Below are positions 37,624 through 47,129 of a DNA stretch of 64,000 nt, piece by piece. The stretch is from Prosthecobacter sp. (GTDB lineage Bacteria; Verrucomicrobiota; Verrucomicrobiia; Verrucomicrobiales; Verrucomicrobiaceae), in contig JAIPJY010000007.1 in the NCBI GenBank assembly GCA_021733925.1, positions 1 through 64,000 of the forward strand, read 5' to 3'. Each line of letters opens with the position of its first letter. Position 1 is the first letter of the stretch. A program made the translations under genes and the position numbers. The notes under the pieces were generated by a model. It ran no database searches and was not told where the DNA came from. It was given only the letters and a program-made list of their open reading frames with translations.

Positions 37624-38826
37624 TCAATTCAGCAGCAGGTGAAACACGCGCAGGGCCGTGCCGGCACCCGTGGCAGGACGGCCTGCAGCGATGCGCACCT
37701 TCACGGTGTGATGGCCGTCTTGCAGGCCGTCGTCGAGAATCAAAGCCCATGGCAGGTGCAAGCTATTGCTCCAGTGCGTGAAGGTGTCTGTGATGCGATA
37801 TTCACCATCGTCGATGCTGGACTCAATGCGCCCTGCGTCAGGACCGGAAGCAATGAACAGACCGCAGCCCGTGCCGTCGAAACTGAACTCGAATTCTGCG
37901 CCTGGCTCAGTGCCGACGAGTGCTGGCACATTAACAAAGCCGGGGCGGGTGCCGATTTTGCCGACGGGCTTCCAAGCCTGCTCCAAGGTAAAACCTTTGA
38001 TAATGCGGGCGTCGGCGATGTTGCCGAAGCGGCCATGGGCATAGCTTTTCGGATCAATCATCGTGGGCAATGCGTGCGGCTTTGCCGCAACAGGCAGGGG
38101 CCGTTGACAGGCGGCCGCAAACAGGCGCTGGATGCTGCTGGCATAAAGCTGGTGGCCGAAAGGAGCCGGGTGCAGTCCTTTGAAGTCCTTGTCCCAAGTG
38201 AACTCGCCCGCATTGATACGATCCGTGACTTCGAGCGCCAGGTTCAGCGTCACATTGCCATACGCCACGGCGACTTTCTCATGCTGTGCGATGGCTGCTG
38301 GAGTCCTGCCCTTGTTGTAGTCATCCATATGCGGAGGCATGACAAAATGCATCTGAATGATGTCGGTCAGCGGATTCGCCATTCTTGCGTGCCTCACCAC
38401 GCCTTCCATGCCACGCAGCATTTGCTCCGGATGGTCCGGGATGTTGGACGCGTCATTCACGGCTGCTTCCAAGAACAGCAAATCGACCGGGCCGTGCGAC
38501 AGCACATCGCGCTCCAGCCGAAAGGCATGCGGGACAGATCCCATCGAGCCAATGCCTGCGCTGATGAAATCGAATTTCGTGTCCGGATACTTCTGCTGGA
38601 AATACTTGATCATATGATCACGCCACCCACCACTGGCCGTGATCGACCCGCCGAGGAAGGCGATGCGCCCTGTCTTCTCACCCTCGAACTTGATCCGGCA
38701 GTTTGAGAGTCCATCGCGCAGTTCGAAATACTCATGCCCCTTGGGCAGGACATTCGGATCATAACCCGCGAGTGCTGGAACAGTGAGTGAGAGCAGCAGG
38801 AATGCAGCAAAGTGGAGGTAACGCAT
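37624..38826 (-). CDS. Secreted SGNH/GDSL-family hydrolase
   Basis: A 400-residue exported protein (signal to about residue 20). SGNH block I is GGSIT (59-63) with Ser61. Block III is likely AAVNDASN (about 121-128) and the final His is in GLHPAPFGH (about 217-225). Typical Asp spacing before that His (DxxH) is not seen; a Lys sits at that site and an Asp two residues earlier. The C-terminal 150 residues resemble a carbohydrate-binding beta domain. A carbohydrate esterase role is plausible. Gap of 15 nt from the upstream hydrolase gene. Confidence 0.8.
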   Translation of the reverse strand: MRYLHFAAFLLLSLTVPALAGYDPNVLPKGHEYFELRDGLSNCRIKFEGEKTGRIAFLGGSITASGGWRDHMIKYFQQKYPDTKFDFISAGIGSMGSVPHAFRLERDVLSHGPVDLLFLEAAVNDASNIPDHPEQMLRGMEGVVRHARMANPLTDIIQMHFVMPPHMDDYNKGRTPAAIAQHEKVAVAYGNVTLNLALEVTDRINAGEFTWDKDFKGLHPAPFGHQLYASSIQRLFAAACQRPLPVAAKPHALPTMIDPKSYAHGRFGNIADARIIKGFTLEQAWKPVGKIGTRPGFVNVPALVGTEPGAEFEFSFDGTGCGLFIASGPDAGRIESSIDDGEYRITDTFTHWSNSLHLPWALILDDGLQDGHHTVKVRIAAGRPATGAGTALRVFHLLLN

Positions 38827-38841
38827 GGCGAATGGATCTGT

Positions 38842-39948
38842 TCAAGGCTTGGTGATCTGGCCGTCGCGCTGAAACATCTGCCAGTCGGCGGCATAGGCTG
38901 GGTTGATGAGCCACGAGGCTGTGGATTTATCCCCAGCGAATGAGGCAAAGGGAGCCGTGGTCAGTGTTTGATAACCGCCCTGGGTAACATCCCAGTTTTT
39001 ACCGAGCGAGCCACTCTCTAGCGTCAGCGCATGGAGCTTCACCGGACCTTTGAGTGGATCCGCATCCGCAGGCACGCGAGCAGCGAAAGTGTGGCGCAGG
39101 AAGGAGAACACCAGCGGCCAGGTCTTTTCACCGGGGCCGTGGCCAGTCTTCGGCTCGACCGCATAATTCCACAACGCGTTGTGCTTCTTCCTCATCGCTT
39201 CGACAACACCCATGTTCTCGGCTTTGGAGGGGCGTCCAAAGAAGTCGTCCACCTCGCCAAAGATCACGAGGCCGGGGATCTGTGCTGCGCCGGGTTGATA
39301 CACTTGATAGGTGGTGCCTGGACGCATGGACACCCAGCCCCACACGCGGGTGCTTTCATTGGCGGGAAAGATAGCGGAGAACCCGGTGCCGTTCGAGTGG
39401 CCGTAGAGAAAGAGCGGCGCATTTTCGAGCTCGGCATGCTGGGCTCTTTGTCCAAAAGTTTTGAGCCGTTCATAGAGCAGGCTGCGTGGCCAGAAGCCGC
39501 GCTGCATGGGGTTGCCGTTGAATTTGAACAGCGCCAGATGCAGCTCGCGGGCGATCTTGCGCAGTTCGGGATGTTTATAGAGAGCCTCGCCACTGCCATG
39601 GCCGGACATGACAACAATGCCCTTTGCCACGGCGGTCTCTTCAGGCACCCACAGGTCGAACTTTACGTCCTCCTTTTTTCCTTCGCCTTTTTCCTTCACG
39701 GCCTGCTGCCACTGCTCGTCGGTAAGCTTCCAGTCCCAGCTTCGCTCCACCGCCTGCTGCGGTGAAGGGGTGCCCCATTTCGCTTCATCGAGCACGCCGT
39801 CCCAGTTCTTCTGGCCCTTCACCTGCGTGTTGGCCCGCACCCAGCCGATGCTGTGGCATTCGGGAAGCTGCAACGTCTCGGTGAGCTCGATGTCAGCGGC
39901 GTGGAGAGTCGTGAGCAGCAGAGCAGCGATGAGAAAGGTCGGCTTCAT
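38842..39948 (-). CDS. Secreted alpha/beta-hydrolase, PVC-type
   Basis: A 368-residue protein. ATG39948 opens a signal peptide (MKPTFLIAALLLTTLHA), so the longer in-frame start is rejected. The nucleophile elbow is GHSNGTG with Ser175; Asp in GEVDDFFGR and His in KTGHGPGEKTW are candidate triad members. The N-terminal part contains KNWDGVLDEAKWG. It lies 5 nt behind the DUF1552 gene, so it is co-transcribed. Substrate unknown. Confidence 0.75.
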   Translation of the reverse strand: MKPTFLIAALLLTTLHAADIELTETLQLPECHSIGWVRANTQVKGQKNWDGVLDEAKWGTPSPQQAVERSWDWKLTDEQWQQAVKEKGEGKKEDVKFDLWVPEETAVAKGIVVMSGHGSGEALYKHPELRKIARELHLALFKFNGNPMQRGFWPRSLLYERLKTFGQRAQHAELENAPLFLYGHSNGTGFSAIFPANESTRVWGWVSMRPGTTYQVYQPGAAQIPGLVIFGEVDDFFGRPSKAENMGVVEAMRKKHNALWNYAVEPKTGHGPGEKTWPLVFSFLRHTFAARVPADADPLKGPVKLHALTLESGSLGKNWDVTQGGYQTLTTAPFASFAGDKSTASWLINPAYAADWQMFQRDGQITKP

Positions 39949-39953
39949 GGAGT

Positions 39954-41240
39954 TTACGCAATCAGTTCCTTCAGCACGCCGGAGCTGTCTCCATGGCGCT
40001 CGACGTTCACGCCCATACCATGCAGCAGCGTGAGCCACGCATTGCACAGCGGCGTGTCTTTCGGAGCTACAATGTTGTGCCCGAGCTTGATGCCAGCGCC
40101 GCCGCCTGTGAGGAGGGTGGGGCAGTTGTCGAGGTTGTGCTCGGTGCGGATGTTGCTGCCGTAGGCGAGGGCCACGTGGTCAAAGAGACGGCTGCCGTCG
40201 GCTTCCTTGGTGGCTTTGAGTTTGTCGATGAGTCCGGCCAGCAGATCGCTCTGTGTGAGGTCGCGCTGCTTGGAGGCTTCGAGTTTTTCGCCCAGGGTCG
40301 AATGGTAATGACTCATGTCATGCGGAGCCACCTTGATGCCGATGCTGGTGAGCAGGGTGCTGACCGGCTGGCGATAGGTGAGCACGCGGGTGCTGTCCGT
40401 CTGCATCGCCGCAATGATGATGTCATATATGATCTTGATCTCCTCTTTTCCAGCGAGACCGGCTGCAGGCTCTGGAATCGGCGCTTTAGGCTGCTCAACG
40501 CCGATCCACTGCTCGTCTTTGCTCAGGCGTGTCTCGATGTCGCGGATGCCCTGGAAGTATTCATCGAGCTTGCCCTTGTCTGTCTTGCCTAGGCCTCGCT
40601 GAAGGACGCGGGCATTCTCCATCACAGTGTCAAGCACGCTGCGCTTCTGGGCGAGCATCGCCTTCTGCTGTTCGATGGGCGTGGTGTCTTTGGAGAAGAG
40701 ACGGTGATAGGCCTCCACGGGCCCCTTGTGCCCGCCGATGGGTTTGCCGCTGACATCCCATGCCATCGAAAGTCCGGGACCGTGGCCGGAAGACTCCGCG
40801 TTTTCGCTGCCATTGAGCTGCAAGGAGGCAAAGCGCGTGTCGAGGCCGAGCTTGGCCGCAGCCACCTGATCGGCGGAGATGCTGTTGTGAAAATTCTGCC
40901 CGGGCTCTCCGAAACGGTTCGCGCCGCTGAGCCACATGGTGCTGCCCCAATGCCCGTCGTTACTGTACTTGTTCCAAAGCCCCTGCACGACGCTGAAGTC
41001 AGCCTTGTGCCGTGCCAGCGGCTTCAATCCCTCAGGCAGGGTGTAATCAGCCCCGGGTTGTTTGATGTCCGGAAACCAGCTCTCTGTCGTGATGCCCCAG
41101 CCAAAACCGAGAAAGACCAGCCGCTTCGGTGGAGATGCTGGAGCCGCCGCCGAGGCAAAGCGGCGGAAGCCAAGAGATTCCAGTGCCGGCAGTGCAATGA
41201 GCGCGGTGCTGGATTGAAGGAAGTGGCGACGGGTTTTCAT
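39954..41240 (-). CDS. Tat-exported DUF1552 protein
   Basis: A 428-residue DUF1552 protein with a twin-arginine-like start (MKTRRHFLQSSTALIALPALESLG). Landmarks are LDEYFQGIRDIETRLSKDEQW, MQTDSTRVLTYRQP, DMSHYHS and a terminal GDSSGVLKELIA. In the usual arrangement it would directly follow a DUF1592 gene. Here the nearest upstream one (42119-44812) is separated by an oppositely oriented two-gene module. Confidence 0.87.
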   Translation of the reverse strand: MKTRRHFLQSSTALIALPALESLGFRRFASAAAPASPPKRLVFLGFGWGITTESWFPDIKQPGADYTLPEGLKPLARHKADFSVVQGLWNKYSNDGHWGSTMWLSGANRFGEPGQNFHNSISADQVAAAKLGLDTRFASLQLNGSENAESSGHGPGLSMAWDVSGKPIGGHKGPVEAYHRLFSKDTTPIEQQKAMLAQKRSVLDTVMENARVLQRGLGKTDKGKLDEYFQGIRDIETRLSKDEQWIGVEQPKAPIPEPAAGLAGKEEIKIIYDIIIAAMQTDSTRVLTYRQPVSTLLTSIGIKVAPHDMSHYHSTLGEKLEASKQRDLTQSDLLAGLIDKLKATKEADGSRLFDHVALAYGSNIRTEHNLDNCPTLLTGGGAGIKLGHNIVAPKDTPLCNAWLTLLHGMGVNVERHGDSSGVLKELIA

Positions 41241-41291
41241 GGGCGTAGGGTGAGGGTTGCGAGCAAACTGAAAATGTGAGAGTAATTAGGC

Positions 41292-41537
41292 ATGTTGACG
41301 GATACAACGATTCAAGCTGAGCAGATTCGTCTGCGCGCTTTGCGGACCATGAGCCCTACCAAGCGTCTTTCCATGGCGGTGGGCTGGAGCCAGTCGGTGC
41401 GTGAGATGAGCCGTGCGGGATTGAGACGGCAGTTTCCTCATTTTACTGAAACCGAGTTGCACCGGCATTTGTCGGAGCGGCTGCTGGGAGCCTACCTTGC
41501 TGCGAAAGTGTATGGCCCGCTGAACGCTCATGGATGA
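41292..41537 (+). CDS. Small helical partner protein of a nucleotidyltransferase, 81 aa
   Basis: A small soluble protein with the pattern QIRLRALRTMSPTKRLSMAVGWSQSVREMSRAGLRRQFPHFTETELHRHLSERLLG. Proteins of this plan (about 80-110 residues) commonly sit just before nucleotidyltransferase-like genes in bacteria, and the pair may be toxin-antitoxin-like. The last codons overlap the next gene by 8 nt (41530-41537), strongly suggesting coupling. Strand is opposite to both flanking operon parts. Confidence 0.65.
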   Translation: MLTDTTIQAEQIRLRALRTMSPTKRLSMAVGWSQSVREMSRAGLRRQFPHFTETELHRHLSERLLGAYLAAKVYGPLNAHG

Positions 41538-42108
41538 CACGCTCAAAGCTGCGCTAGCCGCCGCGAATGTTTTTGATGAGCTGGGGGTGCGCTGGTTTCT
41601 CGGCGGTTCGCTGGCCAGTTCAGTCCACGGCATCCCCCGTGCGACCTTCGATGCCGACATCATGGCGGAATTGCGCACACAGCATGTGCGCCCGTTCATC
41701 AAGCGGCTCGGTGAGGACTGGTATGCTGATGAGGGAGCCATCATGGATGCGATCAACCACCGGTCATCGTTCAATCTCATCCATTTCGCCACGGCAATGA
41801 AGGTGGATGTTTTTCTGCCCAAGCCGCGCCGATTTGACAGCGGTGAGTTCACCAGATCACGCAAAATGCCGGTGGCCGAAGGCAGCAGTGTCGAGGCATC
41901 CGTGTGTTGCGCAGAGGATATCGTCATCGCAAAGCTGGAATGGTATCGCCTCGGCGGGGAAGACTCGGAGCGCCAATGGCAGGATGTGCTGGGCGTACTG
42001 CGGCTCAATATCGGTCGTCTGGACATCGCTTTGCTACGCCAGAGTGCGGATGAAGTCGGAGTCTCCGATCTGCTGCAAAAAGCGCTCGACCTGGCTGAGG
42101 CGGGATGA
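41530..42108 (+). CDS. Nucleotidyltransferase-fold protein
   Basis: A 192-residue protein with a minimal nucleotidyltransferase core. GGS is at 25-27, then GIPRATFDADIM gives the metal pair Asp41 and Asp43, and VDVFLP follows as a possible third acidic strand. The C-terminal half is helical (EDIVIAKLEWYRLGGEDSERQWQDVLGVL). This resembles nucleotidyltransferases of AbiEii-like or MNT-type modules. No catalytic loss is seen. Its role as toxin or modifying partner is inference. It ends 10 nt before the stop of the convergent DUF1592 gene. Confidence 0.72.
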   Translation: MDDTLKAALAAANVFDELGVRWFLGGSLASSVHGIPRATFDADIMAELRTQHVRPFIKRLGEDWYADEGAIMDAINHRSSFNLIHFATAMKVDVFLPKPRRFDSGEFTRSRKMPVAEGSSVEASVCCAEDIVIAKLEWYRLGGEDSERQWQDVLGVLRLNIGRLDIALLRQSADEVGVSDLLQKALDLAEAG

Positions 42109-42118
42109 TTCAAAGCCT

Positions 42119-44812
42119 TCATTTCGTGTGGAACTCCTGGCTGGCGACCAGTGCGTGAATGAACTCGCGCATGGCGAGGTCTTTTTTGCCGGCTTGCTGG
42201 ATCATTCCGGCAATGAGCGGCTCATCGCGGAAGCCGGGTGGACGACCCAGCGCAAATTCGATCAAGGCCTCGCTAAAGCTACGGGCAAAAGCGTCTGACT
42301 TGGAGGCGATGATATCACGCAGCCCAAAGAAATCCTTGAACGCAGGACCTTTGTAGAGCGCAGCGGCGGCTTCGATGGTCCAGGACTTCTTGCTCTTTGG
42401 ATCGGCTTTGCCATTCGCATCGATGGCCATGTAGCTGTCCTCGGTGCGCCACTGTCCGGCAGCGTCGAAGTTCTCCAATCCAAATCCGACGGGGTCGATC
42501 TTGCGATGGCAGCTCGCGCACTGCGGGTCTTCCTGATGTGCGAGCAATCGCTCATGCGTGGTGAGCACCTTGCCCGCGAGCCGAGTGATCGCGGGGACAT
42601 TCGCAGGCGCGGGTGGTGGCGGGTCATGCAGCAGCTTGCGCAGCACCCAGGCACCGCGTTCGACGGGGCTGGTGCGCTCGCCATTGCCACCCATGAAGTG
42701 AATGGCCGCCATGCCGAGCAGCCCACCGCGTGGTGAGTCCTTGGGCAGCGACACTTTTTCATAGCCGTCCCCCTTCACTCCGGTGATGCCGTAGTAGTGC
42801 GCGAGCACGCGGTTGATCATCACGTAGTCGGACTTCAGGAGGTCGCGCAGGCTTGCGTTGCTCCTCATGATGTAAGCCATGGTTTCATGAATCTCCCCCT
42901 TGGCCGCGACCTTCGTGCCGGTGTCAAAGCGCGGATACAAAGCACGATTGACCTCGAAAAAGTCGATTCGATCCAGCCCAAGCCATTGATGCGTGAACGC
43001 TTCGAGAAAATCTGACGAACGCGGATCATTGAGCATGAGCTCCGTCTGCGCGGAGAGCACCTCCGGCTTCTGCAAATCACCGTTCCGCCCCAGATCCAGC
43101 AGCTGCTTGTCCGGCGGCGCACTCCACAGAAAATAGGACAGGCGCGTGGCAAGTTCCATTCCCGTCAACTGCCGGCGTTTCTCGTCCGGTGTTGGCTCCG
43201 CAAGGTAGAGATACATGGGAGAAGACAGCACCACGGCCAGCGTCTCTTTCAGCGCCGCGCTATGCTTGTCTCCCGCCTTGCGGCGCACGTCGTAAAGGCT
43301 GAGTAGGCGGTCGATATATCCCTTCGGCGGTGTTGTGCCACGGAAAGCCTCCGTGGCGAAGCGCTCCAACGCCGTGCGGAGTTCCGGCGTGGCAGGCGCA
43401 GGCGATTTGTCATCCAGTGGAATGCTAAGCGCTGCAATGCCAGGAGGTTTGGGCTTGTCGGTTTTCGGCACGCGTTCGACTTCGATCCAGTCCACCCACA
43501 GTGTGAGTTCCGGACCGATGCCATTGCGTTTCACGGCTTCGGCGCGTTTGCGTCCGCCTTCTTCATTGGTGTCCCAGCTGCCCTTTTCCCGAACGAACAG
43601 CAGGCGGTTCTCCCGCGTCATATTGCTTCGTGTCATCGTCAGCGGAATCTCAATGACCTGCGGTTTTTCGATCGTACCCGTGATTTCATGCGTGGCCATG
43701 ACACGCCCTGTTCGCGCATAAATGCCAAAGTCCAGGAATCGCCGCTCGGGCGGTGCGTCCTTCGTCGCGCCGACGCACACGCGCACGACGTATTCGCCCA
43801 CCGGCCAGTCAAACGGCACCAGCAGCTCGATGTAGTTCACGTTCAGCTCCGCTGGATGCCGTGTCTGCGTACCGAGGTAGGCCCCCTTGTCCACTGCCGG
43901 CTGCGACATGTAGTACTGGTGATACTTCAGCCATCCTGCGCCCAGCGAGTCGTTGGCCAGATCGGCGTCATTCTCGCCCTTCTTGTCGAAGCCAAAGGTT
44001 CGCGGATTGGGTGCACCGGGAATCCGGGCCCACTCACGGCGGAAGATGCTGTCGTTCTTCGACTCCTTCCGGACCTTGGCGACGATGTCCTTGTTTTCAG
44101 GTTTGGCCGCCGCTTCTTCCACCGCCTTCACCCAGCGCTCCGCTCGCGCTTTCGCATCAATTTGATGCTCCACAAATTTCTTCACGATGGAAGTCGTCGT
44201 CTCCCCTTCATAGTGCAGCTTTTTCTCCACACCCGCCGCTGCCTGCCACGCAAACGCCTCTTCCACCGCTTCACGCCCCAACAGTTGATACTGCTCAAAC
44301 TGGTTCGCCGACATGAAGAGGTTCGCGCCCACCGTATCGAAGCCACCAGCACCGCTGTCTGCTGGCAGATCGGATACATTGACGTCCACGCCGAGCAGCT
44401 CCCGCAACGTGTTCTTGTATTCACGGCGGTTCAGCCGCCGCATGGTGATGACGCCATTCTGATCTCCCAAAGTGCGCCGCGCCGCGACCATCACATTCGC
44501 CAGATCATCGAGAAAGTCCGCCTTGGCTTCATTCTTCGGCTGCTTTTCATCCTCCGGCGGCATGTCGCCCGAGTTCATCTGGTTGAGTACCTTCTGCCAC
44601 TTCTCCGCCGTTTCGATGTCCTTGATTTCAAACGGCAGATCGTCCACGCGGAACTTCCCCTTCTGCTTGTCCGGGCCGTGGCAGGAAACACAAGTCTCCT
44701 GGAACAATGCCTTGTGCCGTTGATCCATCACCGCGCGGCCTTGGGCCTCAGCGGCGTGAGAGGAGGTATAGGCAGACAGAAGGACGGCGATAAGCAGAGA
44801 CAGACGATTCAT
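42119..44812 (-). CDS. Planctomycete-type cytochrome DUF1592 protein
   Basis: An 897-residue secreted protein. The PSCyt1-type haem motif is CVSCH (41-45). DUF1587 is seen in [22 protein letters not shown]1592 and DUF1588 follow with [20 protein letters not shown] and a second motif [22 protein letters not shown]1585 closes the chain. The longest of the three DUF1592 proteins here, with an extra charged helical insert near residues 200-270. Its usual DUF1552 partner at 39954-41240 is displaced by the nucleotidyltransferase module. Confidence 0.88.
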   Translation of the reverse strand: MNRLSLLIAVLLSAYTSSHAAEAQGRAVMDQRHKALFQETCVSCHGPDKQKGKFRVDDLPFEIKDIETAEKWQKVLNQMNSGDMPPEDEKQPKNEAKADFLDDLANVMVAARRTLGDQNGVITMRRLNRREYKNTLRELLGVDVNVSDLPADSGAGGFDTVGANLFMSANQFEQYQLLGREAVEEAFAWQAAAGVEKKLHYEGETTTSIVKKFVEHQIDAKARAERWVKAVEEAAAKPENKDIVAKVRKESKNDSIFRREWARIPGAPNPRTFGFDKKGENDADLANDSLGAGWLKYHQYYMSQPAVDKGAYLGTQTRHPAELNVNYIELLVPFDWPVGEYVVRVCVGATKDAPPERRFLDFGIYARTGRVMATHEITGTIEKPQVIEIPLTMTRSNMTRENRLLFVREKGSWDTNEEGGRKRAEAVKRNGIGPELTLWVDWIEVERVPKTDKPKPPGIAALSIPLDDKSPAPATPELRTALERFATEAFRGTTPPKGYIDRLLSLYDVRRKAGDKHSAALKETLAVVLSSPMYLYLAEPTPDEKRRQLTGMELATRLSYFLWSAPPDKQLLDLGRNGDLQKPEVLSAQTELMLNDPRSSDFLEAFTHQWLGLDRIDFFEVNRALYPRFDTGTKVAAKGEIHETMAYIMRSNASLRDLLKSDYVMINRVLAHYYGITGVKGDGYEKVSLPKDSPRGGLLGMAAIHFMGGNGERTSPVERGAWVLRKLLHDPPPPAPANVPAITRLAGKVLTTHERLLAHQEDPQCASCHRKIDPVGFGLENFDAAGQWRTEDSYMAIDANGKADPKSKKSWTIEAAAALYKGPAFKDFFGLRDIIASKSDAFARSFSEALIEFALGRPPGFRDEPLIAGMIQQAGKKDLAMREFIHALVASQEFHTK

Positions 44813-44897
44813 CAGGGGGAAGAAACAAACGCAGTGGGACGATCAATGTATCTCCCTGAAGACCACAAAACCGGACGGAAAAAAGGATGTGTCTCCT

Positions 44898-45860
44898 TCA
44901 CGGTTGCACCAGCCACAGCCGGGCGATGCCGGTGGGCTGGAACTTATCGCCACTGGCGGTCAATTCGAGCGTGACCTGGGCCTGTCGTCCATTTTTGCCG
45001 ACGTTGGTGACTTTACCAGTGATGGGAGCAGCAGTGGGCTTGCGATCCACCCCGGCAGGGGCGACTTGGACAGCGCTGCCTTGCTTGAGGAGTTTGATCT
45101 GCTCCACACCTTCGTTGAAAAGAGTCAACGTGAGCTGGGTGCCGCTGGAAGCATCGACATAACCGGGAACGCCTTCTTCGAGAATACGTTTGGCATGCAC
45201 AGCCTTCTGTTCCGTCTGGAATTTGAGCAGACTTTCGTCATCGAGAAAGACCTCCCAGACCATGCGAGTTTTTCCATGGCCGATGCCGTGGGTCTTGGTG
45301 CGGAGCTTGTCCCCGGTCTTGATGTCGCTGAACTTGGCAGGCTGCCCGGCTTTCCAAAACCGCGTGTCCTTATCGGTCTCGATCACGACGTTTTTTTCGC
45401 GCACGAAAGTCATGTCGCCCTTGGCCCAGGTGGTGGTGAGTTTGCCTGTGGTGGCGTCGATCTGGTCCACGAAGAAGTATTCGCCATGGCCGTTCATCAT
45501 GTTCATCTCGTCCTGGATGTAGGTGAGCCAGACCCACTGCTCCTTTTCATTCACATGCAGACGGAAGATGGCGCGCTCCCCCACTTTGAAATCCTGCAAA
45601 TCCCCGAGCGTGGCATGATGCAGCAGCTCGGCATACGGCATGACGGTGAAGCTCATCACCTCGTTGTTGCTCTCATTGCGAAATGTTCCCGTGCGTGTGG
45701 CGAGGTCAAGGCTGATGAGCTCGCCCCAGATGCGGCGCATTTTTTCCAGCGGGATGATTACCTTTCCAGGCGTGATTGCAGGAAAGGGCTTGGCCGGAGG
45801 CGAGTCGGCGGCGAAGCCGGAAAGAGACAGGACGGCGAGCGTCGCAAAAATCGTTTTCAT
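44898..45860 (-). CDS. Secreted protein of unknown function, 320 aa
   Basis: Not recognised. It has a signal peptide (MKTIFATLAVLSLSGFAA) and looks all-beta, with segments GELISLDLATRTGTFRNESNNEVMSFTVMPYAELLHHATLGDLQDFKVGERAIFRL and a late VTNVGKNGRQAQVTLELTAS. It resembles a series of small barrels. It is 10 nt behind the 406-residue gene, which shares features such as FxxDxxS/T-type loops and terms for metal-free beta folds. Its position within the DUF1592/DUF1552 operon suggests a linked extracytoplasmic role. Confidence 0.65.
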   Translation of the reverse strand: MKTIFATLAVLSLSGFAADSPPAKPFPAITPGKVIIPLEKMRRIWGELISLDLATRTGTFRNESNNEVMSFTVMPYAELLHHATLGDLQDFKVGERAIFRLHVNEKEQWVWLTYIQDEMNMMNGHGEYFFVDQIDATTGKLTTTWAKGDMTFVREKNVVIETDKDTRFWKAGQPAKFSDIKTGDKLRTKTHGIGHGKTRMVWEVFLDDESLLKFQTEQKAVHAKRILEEGVPGYVDASSGTQLTLTLFNEGVEQIKLLKQGSAVQVAPAGVDRKPTAAPITGKVTNVGKNGRQAQVTLELTASGDKFQPTGIARLWLVQP

Positions 45861-45870
45861 GATGCTAAGG

Positions 45871-47091
45871 TTACTCTTTCCCGAAGTACTCCTCTTCCTT
45901 CGGCAGGGCGATGACTTTCCACGTTTCGGGATAAAAGCGGACGATGCGTTTCGGTCGGTAGCCTTCGAGCATCATGTCCATCTTGATCTTCATCTGCACG
46001 CCGCTGCCGCCCGGCTCGACGGAGAGCTTGTTCACTTCGAGAATGCTGCCGGTTTTGCGATCGTTCACTGGGTCATACGTCATGAGCGTTTCACACGCGA
46101 CGGCCAGACCTCCTCGCGGCTCCACAGGCGGTGGGCTGCCATCCTTCGGCGGCGGGAGATTGGGGTCTTTGATTTTCAATTCGTCAAAGAGCTTCGCATC
46201 CACGTTGCCAAAAAACATGACGGTGACGAACTGCTGCTCGTCATCGACCTCCGTCACCCAGGCGGGCAGACCGCGCTCGCGAATGTGGTTGCGATGGCGT
46301 TCGAGCTGGTTGGCCGTGACGAGTGCGCGCGACGCTTCATCAAGCCACACATCCGTGATGCGACCAGGGCCATAGAGCGTGACCCAGGTGAGATTGAAGA
46401 GTATCGTCTGGCCGGGTTGCAGGGCCTTCAGATCGACGATGCCCTGGCCTTTGAACACGCGTGTACTGCTGAGCAGATCGAAGATCTTGGGCTGGCCGCT
46501 GGGCTTCCCTTTATCCTGCAGCGTCGCGGTGAGCTTCTTCGTCGCGAGGTCCACGCTGTCGATCTTCCAACGCTGCTGCTGCCGCGCATGGAAGGAGAAT
46601 TCATCCTCGATGCGGAAGCAGCGGCGAAACTCCCACTCGGGCGTCTTGCGCTTGTACCAGGTGTCCGGCAGCGGCGTCTTGTCCTCGGGATCCGTGAGAT
46701 AAAACAAGCCATGCAGGTGCGTGCCCAGCGGAATGTCCTGCAAGGCCGCAGGCGCACCCTGATACCATATAGAACCATAAGGCAACAGTGTCGCATCCAG
46801 CGGCAGATCCCACACAGCGCGATCCTGACTGTCATTGCGATCCACACGAATCTGAAACTGGCGGTCCAGATGCCCGACGTGCACCAGCTCACCCGTGACC
46901 GCATGAGCAGAGCCTTCCGGTGGAAACTGACCTTCAACGAGTTGAAACCAATCCGGCGCGTCTTCCGGCTTCCGATCCTTCGGGACTTTCCGCTTCTCGT
47001 TCCCCTTCACTGGGCCGTCAGTATCGGTGCGGAACTTGGGCGGTTCGGCGTGAAGCAGTGAGAAGGTGAGGAAGAAAGCGAGGAAGCGCAT
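45871..47091 (-). CDS. Secreted protein of unknown function, 406 aa
   Basis: Not recognised. ATG47091 opens a short signal peptide (MRFLAFFLTFSLLHA); the upstream open frame is rejected because it overlaps the DUF1552 gene. The mature part looks mainly beta, with repeated barrel-like units: GELVHVGHLDRQFQIRVDRND, SSTRVFKGQGIVDLKALQPGQTILFNLTW and VTEVDDEQQFVTVMFFGN. It is probably a distant paralogue of the next gene, judged by similar layout. In operon with DUF1552 (38 nt gap upstream). Confidence 0.65.
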   Translation of the reverse strand: MRFLAFFLTFSLLHAEPPKFRTDTDGPVKGNEKRKVPKDRKPEDAPDWFQLVEGQFPPEGSAHAVTGELVHVGHLDRQFQIRVDRNDSQDRAVWDLPLDATLLPYGSIWYQGAPAALQDIPLGTHLHGLFYLTDPEDKTPLPDTWYKRKTPEWEFRRCFRIEDEFSFHARQQQRWKIDSVDLATKKLTATLQDKGKPSGQPKIFDLLSSTRVFKGQGIVDLKALQPGQTILFNLTWVTLYGPGRITDVWLDEASRALVTANQLERHRNHIRERGLPAWVTEVDDEQQFVTVMFFGNVDAKLFDELKIKDPNLPPPKDGSPPPVEPRGGLAVACETLMTYDPVNDRKTGSILEVNKLSVEPGGSGVQMKIKMDMMLEGYRPKRIVRFYPETWKVIALPKEEEYFGKE

Positions 47092-47129
47092 CGAAGAGGT
47101 CTGAAAGCAAATAGATGAACTGACCGAGG

